25,595 nt of DNA from JADHUC01 sp964617665 (lineage in GTDB: Bacteria > Planctomycetota > Planctomycetia > Pirellulales > Pirellulaceae). Shown here in pieces: positions 8,583-16,420 of this stretch; within the stretch, counting starts at the first letter, position 1; the number at the start of each line of letters is the position of its first letter. The DNA lies in assembly GCA_964617665.1 (NCBI GenBank), contig CAZUAH010000164.1, forward strand, positions 1 to 25,595, given 5' to 3'. The notes under the pieces are model-generated. The model was not told the DNA's origin and searched no databases. It saw only the letters and a list, made by a program, of their open reading frames with translations. A program made the translations under genes and the position numbers.

Positions 8583-9830
8583 GTGTCGCTCGTTGCTACT
8601 TGTTCTTGTGGACAGTCGTTCCGTGCTACGCCCGAGTTGGCCGGCAGACGAGTCCAGTGTCCAACCTGTGGCGCCCCGCTGCAGATACCTCCCCAAGCGG
8701 CGCCTCCCTCCGCGGAAAGCGATCCACTGGGGCTCGGGCCTTTGGACGAAACAGCGTTTAACGCTCCAGTACCCAGTTCACCAGGCTCGGTTACCTTGTC
8801 GACTCCGACTTCATACGCGACGCCCGCTAGGAACAAAAGCGGATCGGGATCCAATCGCGGCCTGTACATTGCACTGGGTGTCGGTGGCGGAGTGATGGCG
8901 CTTGTGGTCGTCGTTGTGGTTCTGCTAGCCCTTTTGCTGCCAGCCGTTCGAGCAGCGAGAGACGCTGCCCGCCGAGCCCAAGCTAAGTCGGATCAACCGG
9001 CCGCCGCATCTGGCGACGAGGCGGTTTCGGAGGAGCACGGTGTCGCGGCCTCCGACTGGGAAACCTACACCTCCAGTACAGGCGGGTACTCGATATTCAT
9101 GCCGAGATCTGTCACCGTGAAGAACCGGCCGACGGCGACGCCACACGGTAGGACCCAACTGGTGTTGGTGACGGCCGAGCAAGGCAACCGGGGTGCCTTT
9201 TGTGCCAGCCACTGCTTTCTGCCACGTGTCGCCGGTGATCCCAATCAGATCGTGGAACAGAGCGTGCAGGGCATGATGCGAACCTATAGTACAACGGTTT
9301 CCTCCCATCGTTCGTTCACTTTCGAGGGATGCCCTGCGAGGGAGGTGGAATTCGACGGAGGGCACTTGATAGGACACGTTCAGGTTATTCTTGCAGGCAA
9401 TACGGTCTACCAACTCTTCTGGATGGGCCCGCCCGGATCGAAGCCCGAACAGGAAGTCCGCCGTTTCTTCGATTCGTTCAAGCTGAGCCGGACGACGGCA
9501 CCGCCATCCCCAGCAGCCACGGCGGATAGACCGAGTACGACGCGTCCGCCCATTCCCACTCGCCCAACTCGAACGCCACCAGGAGAATTGACCGAAACGC
9601 AGAAGAAGTCCATCTACCGAATGGTAACGATCCAGGAGAGAGGCATTCAACTTGCAGAGCAGCACGCCGACACACTCGATAGCGCAGGCCAGTCGGACGC
9701 AGCAGCACGGATTCGTGAAGCGGCAGATGAGCAACGCCGATCGATGGAGGAGCGTCTGCAGCGAACCTACCAACTGACCCGCGAGAAGCTGATGGAAATC
9801 ATGCGCGAAGGTCAACAGAAAGGGTGGTAG
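8583..9830 (+). CDS. Zinc-ribbon, single-TM protein with DUF1559-like tail
   Basis: The product is 415 aa. GTG 8583 follows AAGGTGA by 5 nt and gives an N-terminus of the same form as the relative at 17363-18004 (five or six residues before the first Cys). Cys7, Cys9, Cys26 and Cys29 with an AG-R-V-CP-CG core form a cytoplasmic zinc ribbon. A Ser/Pro-rich linker leads to one transmembrane helix (about 94-120). The helix ends in LLALLLPAVRAARDAARR, which matches the pattern after the hydrophobic helix of planctomycete DUF1559 pseudopilins. An outer domain (about 158-300) of PsbP/DcrB-like character, a Thr/Pro linker and a helical C-terminus follow. The role is unknown; a transmembrane sensor or envelope scaffold is possible. 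It is divergent from the exporter. Confidence 0.8.
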   Translation: MSLVATCSCGQSFRATPELAGRRVQCPTCGAPLQIPPQAAPPSAESDPLGLGPLDETAFNAPVPSSPGSVTLSTPTSYATPARNKSGSGSNRGLYIALGVGGGVMALVVVVVVLLALLLPAVRAARDAARRAQAKSDQPAAASGDEAVSEEHGVAASDWETYTSSTGGYSIFMPRSVTVKNRPTATPHGRTQLVLVTAEQGNRGAFCASHCFLPRVAGDPNQIVEQSVQGMMRTYSTTVSSHRSFTFEGCPAREVEFDGGHLIGHVQVILAGNTVYQLFWMGPPGSKPEQEVRRFFDSFKLSRTTAPPSPAATADRPSTTRPPIPTRPTRTPPGELTETQKKSIYRMVTIQERGIQLAEQHADTLDSAGQSDAAARIREAADEQRRSMEERLQRTYQLTREKLMEIMREGQQKGW

Positions 9831-9841
9831 TGGTCTCATTT

Positions 9842-9896
9842 GGCCGATGGCCGAGCGGTGCCCGAACTGGCAGACCGCGTACTCCGTCGGCTTTTT
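9842..9896 (+). terminator. Nested-stem intrinsic terminator
   Basis: It starts 11 nt after the zinc-ribbon gene stop. An outer stem GCCGATGG (9843-9850) with CCGTCGGC (984-9891 region, 9884-9891) has one G-T wobble. It encloses a second hairpin, GCGGTGCC (9855-9862) pairing with GGC and ACCGC (9869-9878). TTTTT (9892-9896) follows directly, giving a complete Rho-independent signal. Confidence 0.75.
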
Positions 9897-10241
9897 CGGC
9901 TCGTGGACGACGCAACACGACCGGACTAGAAATCTCTCGTAACGCACGAGACATGGCGAGTACAATTTGCCCGGCTGAGCGTTTATTCAACTAAGCAACG
10001 GATCAGAGGATCACGTAACGCGGTCCCTTTCATTCGTCGTGGCCACAGCAAACGATTCGGCACGTGACCACGGTGGAATTGGACCGTGCCATCTCGTCGC
10101 TTGGTGCGCGCATCTTGTAGGGCGGGGCAGTCAACGCGCTTGGTTCGGCATCATGCCGCGTCCGTCTCAAGCCAGTCTATGCGCTCGCGGTGCGCGCATT
10201 CCCTTGGGGCCATCGCACACTACGCGGGAAGGAGAGTCGTT
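9897..10241. other. Intergenic region without a recognised gene
   Basis: About 345 nt between a terminator and the SHD1-TPR gene. No coding region with a credible start, no tRNA and no clear repeat was found. TACAAT at 9961-9966 resembles a -10 element but lacks a good -35 partner. The downstream gene's promoter must lie here, with the ribosome site GGAAGGAGAG just before 10242. Confidence 0.6.
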
Positions 10242-11723
10242 ATGAGAGTTCTAACCATGAGTGTGATCCTGGTCGGACTTCTGACCTCCAGCATTTCAGC
10301 TAGGACTTGGGCCGATGCAAGCGGAACGAGGACCGTCGACGCCAAGTATCTCGGCTTCGAGCACGGCCAAGTGAAGCTGCAGTTCACGGGTACGGGCAAG
10401 ACAGTCCTGGTGCCGCTGGGCGCGTTGAGCGAGCCGGATCAGCGGTTCGTCAACGAGCAAGTCGCGCGCGAACAAATCGTCAAGGAGGCAGCAAAAGGAC
10501 CGCCGGATCCGTTTGCGCTGGCAATTCGAGAGGAACCCACGAATCCAATGCACTATTTCGCCCGCGGAAAGGCACGAATGGCCAATGGGGACGGCGACGG
10601 GGCGATAAAGGACTTTACCAAGGCGATTGAACTGGATCCACGCGACCCAGCCATCTACAACGCCCGTGGCATTGCCTACCAGCGAAAGAACCAGTTGATC
10701 GCCGCTGGGCGAGATTTCGACAAGGCAATCGAGCTGGATCCGAGGTACGCTTCCGCCTACAGAAACCGCGGCGAGAACTTGCATATGCTGGCTTTGGATA
10801 CGAAGCAGAGCGTTCCCGAGTTGGACGCGGCCATCGAGAAGTGGCAACGCTTCTGGAACCACGCCCGAAAAGACAATTTGAGACGCGCGCCTTGGCAGCC
10901 GGTCAATGCCACCAAAGGCGATGTGAGCCGCCAAGCGGTTCTCTGGCAAATGGCCAAGATCGACACACAATTCGCCAACCGTATCGAACGTGACTACGAT
11001 CAACACGGGGATCATCGCTCGGGGACGGAAGGTGGCACGCACCATGGGCCAAGCTGCGGCTGCGGAGCGTGTTTCGGCACGAGTTGTCCACATTGCGGCG
11101 GTCCGGTGCGTGGTCCCGGAAAATCCACGCCCGAGACGCAGGCCGCAGGCGGAAATGCTCAGACAGACGGAGCGGGGCTGCTTGCCAATCCGTCCAGCAT
11201 AGACGGCGACGGTGTGCGTTACGGCGACTTGGCCAAGCAGTACATCGAAGAGCATCGCTACAATCGCGCCCTGGCAGTTTACGATTGGTTGCTGAAGGAC
11301 GATCCCGAAAACCTCGTCTGTCTGCGCGAGCGAGCGGCGACGCACCTGCTGCGAGGCGGCTACGACTTTGCCATTCGGGACTACGATCGTCTTCTGAGCA
11401 CTCAGAGCGAACCGGACGCCGTCCTTTACTACAATCGTGGTTGCGCTCATCTGGCCGCCGAGCGCATGCAGGAAGCGATCAGCGATTTCAGCAAGGCGCT
11501 CGTCCTGAAGCAGAATTGGACCCTAGCGCACAACAACCGCGGTGCAACGTACGCTCGCACGGGCCAATACGACAAGGCGATCGAAGACTTCACGCAGGCG
11601 ATCGAGTCCGACCCGTCCAATCACCTGGCCTACCGCAATCGCGCCTTGGCCTATAGAAGACTGGGGCAACCGCTCAAAGCCCAAGCGGATTTTGCCAACT
11701 TTCTGAAATCGGCGAAGGAGTAA
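10242..11723 (+). CDS. Exported SHD1-domain TPR protein with Cys/His-rich insert
   Basis: The product is 493 aa. ATG 10242 follows GGAAGGAGAG by about 5 nt and begins a signal peptide ending near SISA (residue 20). Residues 21-72 (RTW-DASG, then KYLGFEHGQVKLQ and VPLGALSEPDQ) match the SHD1 domain common in planctomycete secreted proteins. TPR-like repeats lie at about 104-180 (AIKDFTKAIELDP and relatives) and again at about 328-490. Between them is a Gly/His/Cys-rich segment (253-295) with CGCGACF and CPHC that could bind a metal. TPRs usually mediate protein contacts. The role is unknown; an envelope assembly or scaffold protein is likely. Export is inferred from the signal peptide. Translation in other frames gives no protein-like sequence. 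Confidence 0.85.
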   Translation: MRVLTMSVILVGLLTSSISARTWADASGTRTVDAKYLGFEHGQVKLQFTGTGKTVLVPLGALSEPDQRFVNEQVAREQIVKEAAKGPPDPFALAIREEPTNPMHYFARGKARMANGDGDGAIKDFTKAIELDPRDPAIYNARGIAYQRKNQLIAAGRDFDKAIELDPRYASAYRNRGENLHMLALDTKQSVPELDAAIEKWQRFWNHARKDNLRRAPWQPVNATKGDVSRQAVLWQMAKIDTQFANRIERDYDQHGDHRSGTEGGTHHGPSCGCGACFGTSCPHCGGPVRGPGKSTPETQAAGGNAQTDGAGLLANPSSIDGDGVRYGDLAKQYIEEHRYNRALAVYDWLLKDDPENLVCLRERAATHLLRGGYDFAIRDYDRLLSTQSEPDAVLYYNRGCAHLAAERMQEAISDFSKALVLKQNWTLAHNNRGATYARTGQYDKAIEDFTQAIESDPSNHLAYRNRALAYRRLGQPLKAQADFANFLKSAKE

Positions 11724-12026
11724 CGCGAGACAACTGCGGCGACGTCTTAGATTCGAAAGCAAAATCTTGTTCCATTTGGGGTTGTCGTTCTGATCGCGGC
11801 AAACCGCACAGATGTTGATGCTCCCGCAGTCGTTTCCTCTCCTTCAATCCGTCGTTCGGGATCTCTGGGACGCTGTGCGGTTCGCCTGATGTAGGTAGCA
11901 TTTTTCGCATACGTGGATCTCTGGAAAACGCGACGTATATTTGGCTGGTGCTAAATGAAATGCGGGGTGGTGAACAGCTACGTTGGAACGGTTTTCTTCC
12001 TTTTTCGTATTCGACACCCCGCAATC
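11724..12026. other. Intergenic region upstream of the HDOD-GGDEF gene
   Basis: About 300 nt without a convincing gene. AGATT and AATCT near 11750-11768 can form a weak 5-bp hairpin after the TPR gene. TATATT at 11936-11941 could be a -10 element but its -35 is poor. An in-frame ATG at 11955 would extend the downstream protein by 24 residues that do not belong to the HDOD family. Confidence 0.5.
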
Positions 12027-13619
12027 ATGAAAACGGATATTTCTGCGTCGTTGGCTTTGCCGTCGATCCCCGTGGTTGCATTCCGATTGCTGGATGCCCT
12101 CTCGGATCCGGACACGCCGGTGTCCGCCATCGTCAATATCATCAAAACGGATCCTGCCATCACGGCCAAGGTTCTTCGAGCGGCGAATTCGCCATACTAC
12201 TTCGTCGGTGTGAAGATCGAATCTCTTGACCGCGCAGTCATCTGGATTGGACGGCAGACCATTTCCGGCCTGGCGCTCTGCTTCTCGCTGACTCCGAACC
12301 TGGCGGACGATTCGCGGATAGCCCACCACCTTGAAAGGTACTGGCGTGAGTCAATCACGCAGGCGGTGGCGTTAGAGGTGCTTGCCCAGCGAGACACGCC
12401 AGAGACCAGTAGCGCCGCATTTGCTACGGGACTGCTACTGGATATCTCGCAGCTCGCGTTACTTCAGAACAGCCCGCAGACGTACGGGCCGATCCTGGAA
12501 GCGGCGCGTCGTGAAATGCGCCCACTACACGAGGTGGAAATTGAAAAGCTGGGGGTCACACACGCCGAGCTATCGGCCGAGATGCTCCGCGACTGGAACC
12601 TGCCCGAAGAGATGGTTCGCGCGGCAGAGACTCATGTCCTGCAGCATGACGATCTTGTGGCAAGACGTGATCACCGGTACTTCCAGTTCATCGCGGCGGC
12701 CAATTTCGGGGCTGCCATAGGCGACTTTCTGGCGTGCGAAAGGGCAGCAGATTCTTTCAAACGCCTTTATCGTCTGACCTCGGACATTTTCGACCTGGAT
12801 CCGCAGCGTCTGCTCGGCTATGTCACCGAGACTCAAGAACGTTTGCACGGCATGTGCCATCTATTCGACATCAATTCTTCTCGTTTACCGAAACCCGAGG
12901 TGCTGCTTGCGCGCGCTTCCGAACAGCTGGCCGACCTATGGCTGCGCTCACAGGCCGAGCGAAAGGCGGCATCAGGCCAGGGTAATGGATTAAGGCAAGA
13001 GAACGAATTGCTTCGCAGCAAGCTTCGAGAACTCGAACAGGGCTGCTGTCACGATTCCGCGACTGAGCTGTACACGCGAGACTACTTCAACGCGAGACTG
13101 GACCAAAGGCTCGAACGCTGCGGTCAGGCAGACCAGACCGTGGCAGTCCTGTTTGCGGACGTCGATGGTCTGAAGGAAGTCAATGACGAATACGGTCACC
13201 TGGTGGGTGACGAGGTGATCCGTCACGTAGCAGCAGCAATCCGGCAATGCGTGCGAAGTACTGATATCGTCGCCCGCTATGGAGGGGACGAGTTTGTGAT
13301 TCTGCTGGACAATCCGTCAGTTGACGACCTAAGGGCTCTTGCCGAGAACATCCGTCAACGTGTCGCGGCGATACGTGTACCGAGCGAAGACGAGAAGATC
13401 GCCGTTACCATCAGTGTCGGAGGTGTACTTGCTACCGAGTTTCCAGAGAAGCCCGGCCCAATCTTTGCCGATCATCTCTTGGACCACGCCGACAAAGCTA
13501 TGTACCGGGCAAAGAAAGGCGGCGGCAACGACGTGAGCCTGGAATCCCTGGGCAAAGGGCTCCGTCGTCAGAAGCTCGATAGCATCGAACATAACGAGCC
13601 CTGTTCTACCGCTTCTTGA
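12027..13619 (+). CDS. HDOD-GGDEF protein, predicted diguanylate cyclase
   Basis: The product is 530 aa and cytoplasmic. Residues 8 to about 215 form an HDOD domain (LPSIP-V, then ANSP-Y and AV-WIG), a signalling helper related to HD phosphohydrolases but without the catalytic HD pair. A helical, coiled-coil-like segment (about 296-337) links it to a GGDEF domain (about 345-505) that makes cyclic-di-GMP from two GTP. The metal site FADVDG (377-381), the signature GGDEF (419-423) and the product-inhibition site RSTD (410-413, five residues before GGDEF) are all intact, so the enzyme should be active and feedback controlled. ATG 12027 is chosen because the HDOD family starts here; no strong ribosome site is seen. 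Its last 14 bases overlap the convergent small gene. Confidence 0.92.
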   Translation: MKTDISASLALPSIPVVAFRLLDALSDPDTPVSAIVNIIKTDPAITAKVLRAANSPYYFVGVKIESLDRAVIWIGRQTISGLALCFSLTPNLADDSRIAHHLERYWRESITQAVALEVLAQRDTPETSSAAFATGLLLDISQLALLQNSPQTYGPILEAARREMRPLHEVEIEKLGVTHAELSAEMLRDWNLPEEMVRAAETHVLQHDDLVARRDHRYFQFIAAANFGAAIGDFLACERAADSFKRLYRLTSDIFDLDPQRLLGYVTETQERLHGMCHLFDINSSRLPKPEVLLARASEQLADLWLRSQAERKAASGQGNGLRQENELLRSKLRELEQGCCHDSATELYTRDYFNARLDQRLERCGQADQTVAVLFADVDGLKEVNDEYGHLVGDEVIRHVAAAIRQCVRSTDIVARYGGDEFVILLDNPSVDDLRALAENIRQRVAAIRVPSEDEKIAVTISVGGVLATEFPEKPGPIFADHLLDHADKAMYRAKKGGGNDVSLESLGKGLRRQKLDSIEHNEPCSTAS

Positions 13620-13860
13620 GCACTTCGTACGCAAATCGCGAGACCTCGGCAGCGTGGTCCCGTAGCACCTGTAGCCAAAACGCCGGCCGAGCAAGCCCTT
13701 GGGCTTGGCCATGCGGCTCCGAGCGACGATATCCAGTCGGCATTCGCATCTCAATGATCTGAGCTCTACTCATTTCTTGCGCGGTCAGTACGAATCTTGC
13801 ACAACGCAAGAGCGGGACCCAGCCCCGCTCAACGAACCGAAAAACTCTCGCATTCGGCAC
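13606..13860 (-). CDS. Small hypothetical protein, 84 aa
   Basis: It starts at GTG 13860 with GGTGA about 7 nt upstream and ends in TAG at 13606-13608, overlapping the end of the HDOD-GGDEF gene. The sequence has a protein-like composition, with a basic N-terminus and an amphipathic helical C-terminus ending AYEVLKKR. It has no transmembrane segment and no recognised domain. A plausible promoter on the same strand (13925-13953) supports it. It could still be a chance frame. Confidence 0.45.
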   Translation of the reverse strand: MPNARVFRFVERGWVPLLRCARFVLTAQEMSRAQIIEMRMPTGYRRSEPHGQAQGLARPAFWLQVLRDHAAEVSRFAYEVLKKR

Positions 13861-13880
13861 ATCTAATCACCGCAGTTTGC

Positions 13881-13909
13881 TTGTGTCCCCCATTGGGACG
13901 CGGTAAAAT
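13881..13909 (+). promoter_or_regulatory. Possible promoter of the GGHNGGN-repeat gene
   Basis: TTGTGT (13881-13886), a 17-nt spacer and TAAAAT (13904-13909) form a good sigma70-type pair. Transcription would begin near 13916, leaving a leader of roughly 135 nt before ATG 14052. Confidence 0.45.
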
Positions 13910-13924
13910 GCACCTCGCAGCTGG

Positions 13925-13953
13925 ATTATCCGGAAGTGATGGTCTGCTGTCGC
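13925..13953 (-). promoter_or_regulatory. Possible promoter of the 84-aa gene
   Basis: On the minus strand GCGACA (13948-13953), a 17-nt spacer and GATAAT (13925-13930) resemble sigma70 elements. The start point near 13918 lies almost on top of the proposed plus-strand start, so each transcript would run through the other promoter. Confidence 0.35.
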
Positions 13954-13991
13954 CGCGTAGCGGCGCGACCGTGTAGACAACACACTTGTCT
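13951..13991 (+). promoter_or_regulatory. Two tandem hairpins in a 5' leader
   Basis: CGCCGC (13951-13956) pairs with GCGGCG (13960-13965) across a GTA loop, and AGACAA (13975-13980) pairs with TTGTCT (13986-13991) across a 5-nt loop. Both stems are perfect 6-bp helices. They lie in the predicted leader, about 60 nt before the start codon of the secreted protein gene. They may affect mRNA stability or translation; no known riboswitch class was recognised. Confidence 0.4.
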
Positions 13992-14051
13992 TGCCTGCAA
14001 CGAGTTTTTGGTGTGCGCGTTTGTTTAGTTTCTAAGCGGAGGGTTCTGTCT

Positions 14052-14690
14052 ATGTTTGGCAATCGGAAGAAGTGGATCGCTTTGCTGGGGCTGGTGGCGT
14101 TCTTGGGCGCGACCGCCGGTTTGATGGCGGAAGATCAGGCGGCAACATCGGCGTTGCCAGCGGCGCTGACATCCATCGGAGTCACAGCCGATGCTGTCGT
14201 GTCGACGACCGAGGCGCATCAAGTGCGTGGTCAAGGTGGAATAAACCACGGCAACGTTGATTGGCTGAATTGCTACTGGGGTAGAGGAAAGCCCGGCTGT
14301 TTCCCGCCTCCTCCAACCCCGCCCTGCAACGACAATGGCGGTAACGGAGGACACAACGGTGGCAATGGAGGACACAATGGCGGCAATGGTGGCCACAACG
14401 GTGGCAATGGCTACACACTGACTCAGACCAAGGACTTCACCATCACGGACGGTGTCGCCAAGGGTACTGTGAACATGATGGAGGGCGTCATTGGCACGAT
14501 GAAGGTCACCCAGGTCAGTGGCAATCAGGTACTCGAAGTCGATGCGACATTCGGTGGCTTGGCCGGCGCGATCAGTCTGACGGACCAAGGCCTGCAGTTC
14601 CAGTTCGCCGGAAAGGCGTTCCAAGAGTCTTTCGACTTCATCGGCAACTTCAACCAGAACTTCTCGCAGTCCTACACGTCCGGCCACTAG
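14052..14690 (+). CDS. Secreted protein with Gly/Asn/His heptapeptide repeat
   Basis: The product is 212 aa. ATG 14052 follows GGAGGG by 8 nt and begins a signal peptide (MFGNRKKW..., cleavage near residue 26). After a Ser/Ala/Val region come WLNCYWGRG, CFPPPPTPPC and three copies of GGHNGGN (residues 99-119). The C-terminal 90 residues are rich in beta-forming and Gly/Gln/Phe residues (FNQNF-QSYTSGH end). The family is not recognised. His-rich glycine repeats may bind metal or act as a flexible spacer, and the Pro and Cys-flanked segment may be a stalk. It has its own promoter, structured leader and terminator, so it is probably monocistronic. Confidence 0.75.
   Translation: MFGNRKKWIALLGLVAFLGATAGLMAEDQAATSALPAALTSIGVTADAVVSTTEAHQVRGQGGINHGNVDWLNCYWGRGKPGCFPPPPTPPCNDNGGNGGHNGGNGGHNGGNGGHNGGNGYTLTQTKDFTITDGVAKGTVNMMEGVIGTMKVTQVSGNQVLEVDATFGGLAGAISLTDQGLQFQFAGKAFQESFDFIGNFNQNFSQSYTSGH
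14346..14408 (+). repeat. Three tandem 21-bp coding repeats
   Basis: Units at 14346-14366, 14367-14387 and 14388-14408 each encode GGHNGGN and differ only by a few mainly synonymous third-position changes. This implies a duplication kept by selection on the peptide. Confidence 0.9.
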
Positions 14691-14726
14691 ATTAGGTTTG
14701 ACAGCTGCGAGTTGGATCGAAATCCA

Positions 14727-14760
14727 GGGCCCCTTGCCAATGGGCACGGGGCCTTTTCTC
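14727..14760 (+). terminator. Intrinsic terminator of the GGHNGGN-repeat gene
   Basis: GGCCCC (14728-14733) pairs with GGGGCC (14748-14753), with a further inner stem TGCC/GGCA, followed by TTTT (14754-14757). It lies 37 nt after the stop and also separates this gene from the convergent gene ending at 14774. Confidence 0.85.
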
Positions 14761-14773
14761 GTTCCTGATCGCA

Positions 14774-15289
14774 TCAGTTCAGGAAGTCCGAGAGCGTTTG
14801 CGTTCGAACGAACGTTGTGGAACAGAAGCACTCGTAAAACAGGTCCCCCCATCCTCTCGCAGCGGCTATGCATGTCCTTAGATACTCTTGATGCGGACGG
14901 AGCCGTACATTGCGGCTTTCCGGCTTTCCCGTGTATATGTAAACGGGCTCGTCGTTGTCCGGAACACCTGGTTGATCGCCGAAAGCAGAAAGGGATGCAG
15001 AAGATAGACAGATGCGATGGTATCCCCGCTCCCGATGATCAATCCTCCCCTTCAGCGTGTCGACCGGAATATCTCGCAGCAGAATGGCAGCAAAATGATC
15101 GGGTAGGGACGGAATCGCATTCAGGATTCCGCGTGCCGGTCCATCGGCCCGTCTCCATGTCGGTTCCTGCGTGAACTCACGACGAAACGCATGCACAATC
15201 ACGGGGAACGCGGCCTCGCCAACGCATACGCCTAACGCTGCAATGCTCTCCTTGCTCATCAAACTGCCGTAGACGATTAGCGAACTCAT
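14774..15289 (-). CDS. Gamma-glutamylcyclotransferase-like protein
   Basis: The product is 171 aa, cytoplasmic. It opens with LIVYGSL, the strand and substrate-binding loop of the GGCT/AIG2/ChaC superfamily. Further on is the DHREGY-like block IDHRERGYHRI, where Glu87 corresponds to the general acid/base of gamma-glutamylcyclotransferases. These enzymes release 5-oxoproline from gamma-glutamyl compounds; the substrate here is not known. ATG 15289 is chosen because the YGSL motif normally lies within the first ten residues; in-frame codons extend 22 residues upstream without a start supported by a ribosome site. The C-terminus (after about 110) is less like the family. Gene order suggests a minus-strand run with 15355-16005. 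Confidence 0.7.
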   Translation of the reverse strand: MSSLIVYGSLMSKESIAALGVCVGEAAFPVIVHAFRREFTQEPTWRRADGPARGILNAIPSLPDHFAAILLRDIPVDTLKGRIDHRERGYHRICLSSASLSAFGDQPGVPDNDEPVYIYTGKPESRNVRLRPHQEYLRTCIAAARGWGDLFYECFCSTTFVRTQTLSDFLN

Positions 15290-15354
15290 GGAAGTCGTGA
15301 AGTCGTTGGCTTTTTGTACAGGACGGCAGAACCACCGAGCCGACCGGGCGGCCA

Positions 15355-16005
15355 TCAGTCAGCGTTCCACTTGAGTCCTATCGGATTGGCCGATCTGGTC
15401 GAGCGAATGGTCGGGGGCTTCGTGATTTTCGTGAATCGGTCAGAGGTGCAGAGCCCTTTGGCAATGGCGTCGATGTCATCAAGTCCTGCGATGATCGACA
15501 TAGCGCTGCGATTCTTGCAGTGAAGCCACTTCTGTTGTTTATCACGAAGATCCGCAGGCGGCTCGCCGCCAATGCGCTGCAACTGCTGATCATTCGGGAA
15601 TGCCGAGAACTCCTTCTTGGCATCCTGGTAGTCTGTCGTGTCAATCTTCAAGTTACCGCAGAAGTGGTGATCGCTTTCTAGGATATTGCCGTGACTGTCC
15701 ACATAGATTGCTAGGTCATAGTGTCTGCAGTGGCGGCAATGATAGATAAACCCGAGCCAGTCACCGTTGTCGAGAACAATGAAACCGCCTTCGCTAGATT
15801 TGGCAAGGGTCCTAATGGTCTGTTGCGAGCTGTCAGAAGCAATTTGAGCAAGATACGCGTTCTTGGCCTCGGCTCTTTCCGCGGAATGGTCGATCGAATC
15901 AGGCCAAACCACCATTACCGCCGGCGCCAACAGGATCGCCAGCAGCGCGACGACGACTGCCATGAGCAGCAAGGTAACGACGTGTCGACGCTTCATCTTG
16001 ACCAT
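15355..16005 (-). CDS. Hypothetical exported or membrane-anchored protein with CxxC
   Basis: The product is 216 aa. A positively charged start followed by a long hydrophobic stretch (about 10-34) indicates a signal anchor. The outer part has Cys90-x-x-Cys93 flanked by histidines and, 20 residues on, another HHFC (113-116), so a metal-binding or redox site is possible. It is not a heme site because the CxxCH spacing is absent. No family was recognised. ATG 16005 is used; a second ATG at 15996 is equally possible. The gap to the GGCT-like gene is 65 nt. Confidence 0.65.
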   Translation of the reverse strand: MVKMKRRHVVTLLLMAVVVALLAILLAPAVMVVWPDSIDHSAERAEAKNAYLAQIASDSSQQTIRTLAKSSEGGFIVLDNGDWLGFIYHCRHCRHYDLAIYVDSHGNILESDHHFCGNLKIDTTDYQDAKKEFSAFPNDQQLQRIGGEPPADLRDKQQKWLHCKNRSAMSIIAGLDDIDAIAKGLCTSDRFTKITKPPTIRSTRSANPIGLKWNAD

Positions 16006-16099
16006 CGGCTAGCGACCGGCATCACAGGGCTGGCGGCAAAAGTGTCCCATTTGCATTCGACTCGAACGCAGGCTCCGCGTGCATGCGATTGTTGGAGGG

Positions 16100-16420
16100 C
16101 TATTCCTGGACAAATGCAATGTCGGCACCCTTTGCCTTCATTTCCTTCCACACATCGGAAAGGGAGGCGGATCCCAACTCGACTTGCGTATGCATCTTCC
16201 ACCCTTCCTTTGTAACCACACCAATATATCCCGAATGTGTTTCACATATTTCCACAACGTTACCCGCACGAACCTCTTCCTCAAGCACGTGAAACTCGGT
16301 CGCGATGCTACCGCGTTTTACCAGAGATTCCAGTCTCGCCGACTCCGCACGGTCGATCCATTGCCAGACGAGCAAGCCAGCCAATGCAAGACAGGCGAGT
16401 GCCAGCCAGCGGACAGCCAT
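16100..16420 (-). CDS. Small single-TM hypothetical protein
   Basis: The product is 106 aa, from ATG 16420. The N-terminus (MAVRWLALACLALAG...) is a transmembrane or signal segment, followed by a short helical part and a beta-rich outer domain with GYIGVVTKEGWKMHT. An upstream in-frame start would add a basic region with no sign of conservation. No known domain was recognised. The product is probably a small envelope protein in the same minus-strand group as its neighbours, 94 nt upstream of the next gene. Confidence 0.6.
   Translation of the reverse strand: MAVRWLALACLALAGLLVWQWIDRAESARLESLVKRGSIATEFHVLEEEVRAGNVVEICETHSGYIGVVTKEGWKMHTQVELGSASLSDVWKEMKAKGADIAFVQE

Noticed and set aside
9843..9896. 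Resemblance to the 5' half of a tRNA-Leu
   Set aside because: There is no matching anticodon or T-arm, and the sequence is fully explained as a terminator hairpin.
8925..9965. Minus-strand open frame of 346 codons
   Set aside because: It is antisense to the zinc-ribbon gene and runs through its terminator.
10296..11450. Minus-strand open frame of 384 codons
   Set aside because: It is antisense to the TPR gene, whose repeats, signal peptide and ribosome site are clear; GC-rich DNA readily gives such mirror frames.
14025..14873. Minus-strand open frame of 282 codons
   Set aside because: It covers a clear terminator and is antisense to the secreted repeat protein; its repeats only reflect the 21-bp units.
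15720..15745. Heme-binding site in the hypothetical protein at 15355-16005
   Set aside because: The motif is CxxCxH, not CxxCH.
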